From Fen-455 sp050012675 (lineage in GTDB: Bacteria; Actinomycetota; Acidimicrobiia; Acidimicrobiales; Bog-793), in the NCBI GenBank assembly GCA_050012675.1, contig JBEKGS010000007.1:1-64000 (forward strand): a stretch of DNA of 64,000 bases. The letters run 5' to 3'. The notes under the pieces are model-generated. The model saw nothing but the letters and a program-made list of their open reading frames with translations, ran no database searches and had not been told where the DNA came from. Shown one piece after another: positions 59,804 through 64,000 of the stretch. The translations under genes were made by a program, and so were the position numbers. Within the stretch, counting starts at the first letter, position 1. Each line of letters begins with the position of its first letter.

Positions 59804-61480
59804 TCATGGCGCACGGTGTCCCGGCGCATCGGTCGTCACGAGACCGGGGGCGTCGTGAATCTGCCCCGTGGCCGCGGCCACGATGCGTTCCTCGGAAACC
59901 TCGCTGTGAGAGAACTCGGCGGCAAGCCGCCCCTCCCGCATGACGAGGGTCCGGTTGCCCATCCGCAGGACCTCAGGGAGCTCCGAAGAGATCATCAAAA
60001 TCGCGACGCCTTCCTCGGCGGCGAGCCTCTCCAACAGTCGGTGTACCTCAGCCTTCGTCGCCACGTCGATGCCTCGCGTCGGCTCGTCGATGATGAGAAG
60101 CGACGGGTTGCGGCCAAGCCATTTCGCAAGTACGAGCTTTTGCTGGTTACCCCCGGACAAGGTGGAGGCGTTACCACTTAGCTTCCCGTACTTGAGCCGT
60201 AGCCGGCTTGCCCAGTCGGCTGCGAAGCCCCGTTCGAGGGCGCCCCAAATGAGACCCTTTCGTTTCAGGTGGTCATGGGACGCAAGGGCGATATTGCGGT
60301 CGATCGCCATCGCCATGACCAGACCCTGCTGGCGCCTGTCCTCGGGGACGAAGCCGACGCCGGCCGCGATCGCGTCAGTCGGCGACCCCGATCGCAGCGG
60401 CCGCCCTTTGACCGACACGCTCCCGGCGTCACGACGGTCGATCCCGAAGATGGCCCGAGCCACCTCGCTGCGACCGGACCCGACAAGGCCGGCAATCACG
60501 ACGATCTCACCGGAATGCACGCTGAAGGACACGTCGGTGAAGACGCCTTCACGACTCAGATGCTCCACGGCGAGGACCACATCGCCAATCTGCTGGCTGG
60601 CCCCCGCGGACCGGTCGACTACTTCGCGACCGACCATCGCCTGCACGAGGTCGTCTGCGACGAGGCCGGCGAGCGGCTTTGTGAACACGTGGCGGCCGTC
60701 GCGCATCACCGTGACCCGCTGACAGATGTCGAAAACCTCCTGCAGGCGGTGCGAGATGAAGAGCACCGCTGTGCCCTCACGACGGAGCAGTTCGACGATC
60801 TCGAACAGGCGGTCCACCTCATGGGCAGACAGCGCTGCAGTTGGCTCGTCCATCACGATGATCGACGCGTTCAGCGAGAGCGCCTTCGCGATCTCCATGA
60901 TCTGTTGGTCGGCGACCGAGAGCCCTTTGGCGATCCGCCGGGGGTCCAGCCGGACGCCGAGACGCTCGACGATGACGGCAATCTCCTCGTTCATCGTCTT
61001 GAAGTCGATTCGGCGCCCGCTGCGCAGGGGTTCGCGACCGATGAAGACGTTCTCCGCGACGCTCAGGTCCGGGAACACCGATGCTTCCTGGTGGATAACG
61101 GCTATTCCAGCCGCGCGAGAAGCGGCGGGGCCGTCCAGCCTCATTTCCCGGCCGTTGACCAACAGGCGACCGGAGTCGGGCATGTGTACGCCAGCCAGGA
61201 TCTTGACCAGGGTCGATTTGCCGGCACCGTTCTCGCCGACAAGACCGTGCGTCTCGCCCCAGTGCAGCTCGATATTGCCATCGACAAGCGCGTGCACGGC
61301 ACCAAAGGACTTGGTCGCATGCTCGAGGATCAGAGGGGGACCGGGTGCCTTTTCGCCCAATCCCGGGGCTCCGTCGAGCACCGCCTGCTGAACAGCACCT
61401 CCGGGACCACGATTTCCCTCGTAAGCGACCCTTTGCAAGCTGCTCGGGGAGTTGTCGGGGGGCAGGCCGCCGACCGTCAT
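59804..61480 (-). CDS. rhaT: Rhamnose ABC transporter, double ATPase
   Basis: A 558-aa protein with two ABC domains. Domain 1: Walker A GLVGENGAGKSTLVKIL (82-90 region), signature LSVADQQIMEIAKAL (degenerate, normal for this class), and VMDEPTAALSAHEV. Domain 2: Walker A-like VIAGLVGSGRSEVARAIFG and a full signature LSGGNQQKLVLAKWLG with LIIDEPTRGIDVATKAEVH. This matches the CUT2 family (RbsA/AraG/RhaT). It heads the array, divergent from the lacI-type gene. Confidence 0.92.
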   Translation of the reverse strand: MTVGGLPPDNSPSSLQRVAYEGNRGPGGAVQQAVLDGAPGLGEKAPGPPLILEHATKSFGAVHALVDGNIELHWGETHGLVGENGAGKSTLVKILAGVHMPDSGRLLVNGREMRLDGPAASRAAGIAVIHQEASVFPDLSVAENVFIGREPLRSGRRIDFKTMNEEIAVIVERLGVRLDPRRIAKGLSVADQQIMEIAKALSLNASIIVMDEPTAALSAHEVDRLFEIVELLRREGTAVLFISHRLQEVFDICQRVTVMRDGRHVFTKPLAGLVADDLVQAMVGREVVDRSAGASQQIGDVVLAVEHLSREGVFTDVSFSVHSGEIVVIAGLVGSGRSEVARAIFGIDRRDAGSVSVKGRPLRSGSPTDAIAAGVGFVPEDRRQQGLVMAMAIDRNIALASHDHLKRKGLIWGALERGFAADWASRLRLKYGKLSGNASTLSGGNQQKLVLAKWLGRNPSLLIIDEPTRGIDVATKAEVHRLLERLAAEEGVAILMISSELPEVLRMGNRTLVMREGRLAAEFSHSEVSEERIVAAATGQIHDAPGLVTTDAPGHRAP

Positions 61481-61854
61481 CTCGACGTGCTCTTCCGCAA
61501 GTCACCCTCCGCCCCGATGCCCCCGTGCTCCGAAGTGTCGGTGTGCCGGCCGTCGCACAGCTCCGCGTGCTGTCCCTGTGTTGCGACAGACACCGTCGTG
61601 TACCGTGACGAGCACGATGTCATTGCCATTTCTCCAGCCCGTACATCCTGCCAGTCCCACGACATTCCTCGGTCCCAGCCTTCTTCTGCGAGGGAATGAA
61701 TCGTTTCAAGACGGGCACGCAACACATAAGCCGTTGCGGTCCGCTGGAACAGCCGCCATAGGTTCCCGAGCAAAGGAGGTCCAATCCACCTTGCTCACAG
61801 TCTTACGGGTCCGAACGCTAACGAGGTGACTATTCCCTGTCAAGGCAGCAGACG
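61481..61854. other. Divergent control region between rhaT and the LacI regulator
   Basis: 374 bp with no supported gene. A 98-codon minus-strand frame (61477-61773) has no domain and overlaps the operator. The one clear signal is the LacI-type palindrome at 61697-61708. Promoters for the two divergent genes must lie here, but no consensus -35/-10 pair stands out. Confidence 0.5.
61697..61708. promoter_or_regulatory. LacI-family operator TGAATCGTTTCA
   Basis: A 12-bp near-palindrome with the central CG typical of LacI-family sites (consensus style TGAAACGTTTCA). It lies 217 bp before the rhaT start and 147 bp before the regulator start. A partner site with the same TGAATCGTT core lies at the rhaS promoter. 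Confidence 0.6.
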
Positions 61855-63000
61855 ATGACAAGGGACCGTTCATCCGAGGGCGATCACGACTTGGTTCCAG
61901 ATGAGAGCGCGGCGTCAGCCGAGAGGCGTCGGTCGGGCGCTTCCGGGGTCGGACGCACGCCTGCACAGCGGCGGGTCACCATCCGGGAGGTCGCCAACAT
62001 CGCCAAGGTCTCCCTCGGCACCGTATCGAACGTGCTCAACAAGCCCTCGGTCGTGGCCCCTGACACTCGTAAGCGGGTTCTCGACGTGATCGACGCCACT
62101 CGGTTCGTTCGCAATACGGCGGCGCACCAGTTGAGAGTGGGCAAGAGCCGCACGATCGGCGTCGTCCTGCTTGACATCGCCAACCCCTTCTTCACTGAGA
62201 TAGTCCGCGGCGCTGAGCACGTGCTGCGGGAACAGAACTACGTCCTGATGGTCTGCTCAACCGACGAGTCGGCGAGACGCGAGCAGCGCTACCTGCGCGT
62301 GCTCGAGGAGCATCGGGTGGACGGCCTCCTCGTGTCCCCGGTCGACAGCGACCTGGAGAGTGCGGTTGCGATTGCGGCCCGCGGGATCCCGACGGTGCTG
62401 CTGGACCGGGACGGCAGCAGCCGCGGGCTGTGCTCCGCTGCGGTGGACGACATCCGAGGTGCCGAACTGGCCGCCGACCACCTCTTCGATATGGGGCACC
62501 GGGCGATCGCACTCGTCAACGGCCCGACTACGATCCGGCAGTGCATCGACCGCTTGGAGGGGGCTAAGCGGTCGGCACGACGGGCTGGTCCACGCGGCCG
62601 GGTCTCGCTCCAAGAGATCGTGGTAGGCGCTCTCACCATTGACCGTGGCGAGGGTGCCGTGGCGGCGCTGCTCGCCACCGAGCCCCGTCCGAGCGCGGTG
62701 ATGTGCGCCAACGACCTTCTCGCCTTCGGAGTGCTTCGGGGGCTCGCCGCGGCCGGGGTCGCCGTTCCCGACCAGATGGCTGTCGTCGGCTATGACGACG
62801 TGGTATTCGCCTCTATGTTGTCGCCCTCGCTCAGTTCTGTACGCCAGCCCAAGTACGAGCTGGGGGTCGCCGCCGCCGAACTGCTCCTCGAAGAGGTAGC
62901 CGGCGCCACCCACGAGCATCGGGCCGTTCGTTTCGAGCCCGAGCTCGTCGTACGCGCTTCGAGCACGCCCCGAGCCGGAACGCCTCACGGACGATCGTGA
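61855..63000 (+). CDS. LacI family transcriptional regulator of the rhamnose genes
   Basis: A 381-aa repressor. The HTH is at about residues 40-65 (VTIREVANIAKVSLGTVSNV, then LNKPSVVAPDTRKRVLDVID) after a 39-residue polar extension. The ligand domain is of the periplasmic-binding type (IGVVLLDIANPFFTEIVRGA, GYDDVVFASMLSPSLSSVRQ). It is divergent from the transporter, with a LacI operator in between, so it most likely senses rhamnose or a pathway intermediate. Confidence 0.88.
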   Translation: MTRDRSSEGDHDLVPDESAASAERRRSGASGVGRTPAQRRVTIREVANIAKVSLGTVSNVLNKPSVVAPDTRKRVLDVIDATRFVRNTAAHQLRVGKSRTIGVVLLDIANPFFTEIVRGAEHVLREQNYVLMVCSTDESARREQRYLRVLEEHRVDGLLVSPVDSDLESAVAIAARGIPTVLLDRDGSSRGLCSAAVDDIRGAELAADHLFDMGHRAIALVNGPTTIRQCIDRLEGAKRSARRAGPRGRVSLQEIVVGALTIDRGEGAVAALLATEPRPSAVMCANDLLAFGVLRGLAAAGVAVPDQMAVVGYDDVVFASMLSPSLSSVRQPKYELGVAAAELLLEEVAGATHEHRAVRFEPELVVRASSTPRAGTPHGRS

Positions 63001-63065
63001 CCTCACGGATGCTCAATATTCGCTTGCGACCCTCGAACCGGCCCGGAAGGCACGAACAGAACAGA

Positions 63066-64000
63066 TCAACTGGATCGCGACCGCTCCTGCCACCAGGCGT
63101 CGAGACGTCGCAAGATCTCCTCCTCGTCCAGCAGTCCTTCGTCCAGACGGATCTGCAACAGGAATTGGAGTGCTGCGCCCACTTCGCGCCCGGGAGGGAT
63201 GCCGAGACGCGCCATCACCGCGATGCCGTCCAGTTGCGGGCGTATGGCCTCCAGCTCCTCAAGCTTGCGAAGCTCGACGAGGCGTTGCTCAAGTTCATCA
63301 ATTCGTAGGCCGAGCTCTCTTGCCTTGGCTTCGTTGCGCGTCGTGCAGTCGCAGCGGGTGAGCTCGTTCAGAAGGCCGAGCAGCGGGCCTGCGTCGTGGG
63401 CGTAGCGGCGTGCGGCCGAATCGGTCCAACCCATCTTGTAGGTGTGGAACCGCAAGTGAAGCTCTACCAACCTCGCCACGTCGTCGATGACGTCGGTGGG
63501 ATAGCGAAGCTCCTGCATTCTCTTGCGGGTGAGCCTCGACCCGACAACGTCGTGGTGGTGAAAGTGGACCCCGCCTGCACTTATCGAGCGCGTCGCGGGT
63601 TTGCCGATGTCGTGAAAAAGCGCGGCTAGACGAAGGATCCTCTCGGGGCTTGTCTTTTCGACAACGGCGATCGTATGAGCAAGGACGTCCTTGTGACGCT
63701 GAATCGGGTCCTGCTCAAGAGCCAGGGCCGGCAGTTCGGGCAGGAATTCGTCTGCCAGCCCAGTATTGAGGAGAAACCAGAGCCCTGCTGACGGACGGGG
63801 CAACACGAGCAACTTGTCAAACTCGTCCCTGATTCGCTCCCTCGAAACGATCGCGAGACGGGAGTGCATTGCCTCCACCGCAGCTACAAGCTGAGCGTCC
63901 GGCTCCAGCTCGTAGCCAGCGACGAATCGGGCGGCTCGGAGCATGCGCAGGGGATCGTCCGAAAAGGACACCTCGGGTTCGAGCGGCGTGCGCAAGCGCT
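63066..64000 (-). CDS. CCA tRNA nucleotidyltransferase / poly(A) polymerase family (5' end beyond window)
   Basis: The minus-strand frame is open to the right edge (the TTG at 63995 is internal, preceded by further codons). Visible parts: LRTPLEPEVSFSDDPLRMLR and AARFVAGYELEPDAQL (the RNA-binding and polymerase-adjacent segments), then an HD domain: LRLAALFHDIGKPATRSISA, FHHHDVVGSRLTRKRMQELR and LVELHLRFHTYKMGWTDSAA. The nucleotidyltransferase head is outside the window. It completes or repairs the CCA end of tRNAs, with the HD domain adding phosphatase/phosphodiesterase activity. It is convergent with the LacI gene. Confidence 0.88.
   Translation of the reverse strand, partial: RLRTPLEPEVSFSDDPLRMLRAARFVAGYELEPDAQLVAAVEAMHSRLAIVSRERIRDEFDKLLVLPRPSAGLWFLLNTGLADEFLPELPALALEQDPIQRHKDVLAHTIAVVEKTSPERILRLAALFHDIGKPATRSISAGGVHFHHHDVVGSRLTRKRMQELRYPTDVIDDVARLVELHLRFHTYKMGWTDSAARRYAHDAGPLLGLLNELTRCDCTTRNEAKARELGLRIDELEQRLVELRKLEELEAIRPQLDGIAVMARLGIPPGREVGAALQFLLQIRLDEGLLDEEEILRRLDAWWQERSRSS

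Noticed and set aside
61477..61773. 98-codon ORF in the rhaT-lacI control region
   Set aside because: It covers the LacI operator, overlaps the rhaT start, and shows no recognisable domain.
1..64000. CRISPR arrays, insertion sequences, rRNA genes
   Set aside because: No regularly spaced 25-40-bp repeats, no transposase reading and no rRNA-like stretch were seen anywhere in the window.

Overview
The window is about 64 kb of high-GC DNA from one bacterial chromosome. It looks like an actinobacterium (Actinomycetota). The reasons are GTG starts, an rpsF-ssb-rpsR-rplI-dnaB block, a DUF5318 protein, a PadR regulator translationally coupled to ino1, SigE-like ECF sigma factors paired with membrane proteins, and promoters with a TANNNT -10 box exactly 6 nt before the start codon (leaderless mRNAs). 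A deep branch such as Acidimicrobiia is possible, but the sequence alone does not prove it. No rRNA, tRNA, CRISPR array, insertion sequence or phage gene was recognised.

Layout. (1) 1-4150 is an accessory patch: two AAA/DUF4143 ATPases (the first cut by the window edge, the second with a remodelled 3' end) around a RecF/SMC-like AAA ATPase, with short repeats between and upstream of them. (2) 4370-12010 holds two sigma-factor modules: ECF sigma + DUF4349 membrane protein, and ECF sigma + an 824-aa membrane protein with Asp-box/Ycf48-like repeats. Unknown membrane proteins and a GNAT acetyltransferase lie between them. (3) 12170-25840 is a run of small regulator/effector pairs: MarR with a DHA2 drug exporter, SDR with TetR, LysR, an ROK regulator with a truncated ROK kinase and a GH13 glucosidase, and a second DHA2 exporter with TetR. 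Operators can be read in several of the intergenic regions. (4) 26045-32680 carries methylglyoxal synthase, a Fur-family regulator divergent from a NiCoT nickel/cobalt permease, a secreted CHAP protein with a triple C-terminal repeat, a histidine phosphatase and a DnaQ-like exonuclease. (5) 32732-41204 is the housekeeping core: LCP ligase, dnaB, rplI, rpsR, ssb, rpsF, panB, DUF5318, padR and ino1, followed by a phosphomannose-isomerase-like cupin protein.

(6) 42337-63000 is the most interesting part: a minus-strand run of about 19 kb for L-rhamnose use, divergent from a LacI regulator. In transcription order it encodes a rhamnose ABC importer (ATPase, two permeases, binding protein), mutarotase (rhaM), isomerase (rhaI), rhamnulokinase (rhaB), a PHP-domain protein, a fused aldolase/dehydrogenase (rhaEW-like), an oversized zinc-type dehydrogenase, and a complete 2-oxoacid dehydrogenase complex (E2, E3, fused E1 alpha-beta). 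Spacings are mostly from overlaps to about 100 bp. A -35/-10 promoter overlapped by a LacI-type operator lies before the binding-protein gene, and a perfect 14-bp hairpin lies just after it. The simplest reading is that rhamnose is taken all the way to DHAP plus a C3 acid, and then to acyl-CoA, by one regulated transcription unit that includes two proteins of unknown role. The window ends inside a CCA-adding enzyme/poly(A) polymerase family gene.
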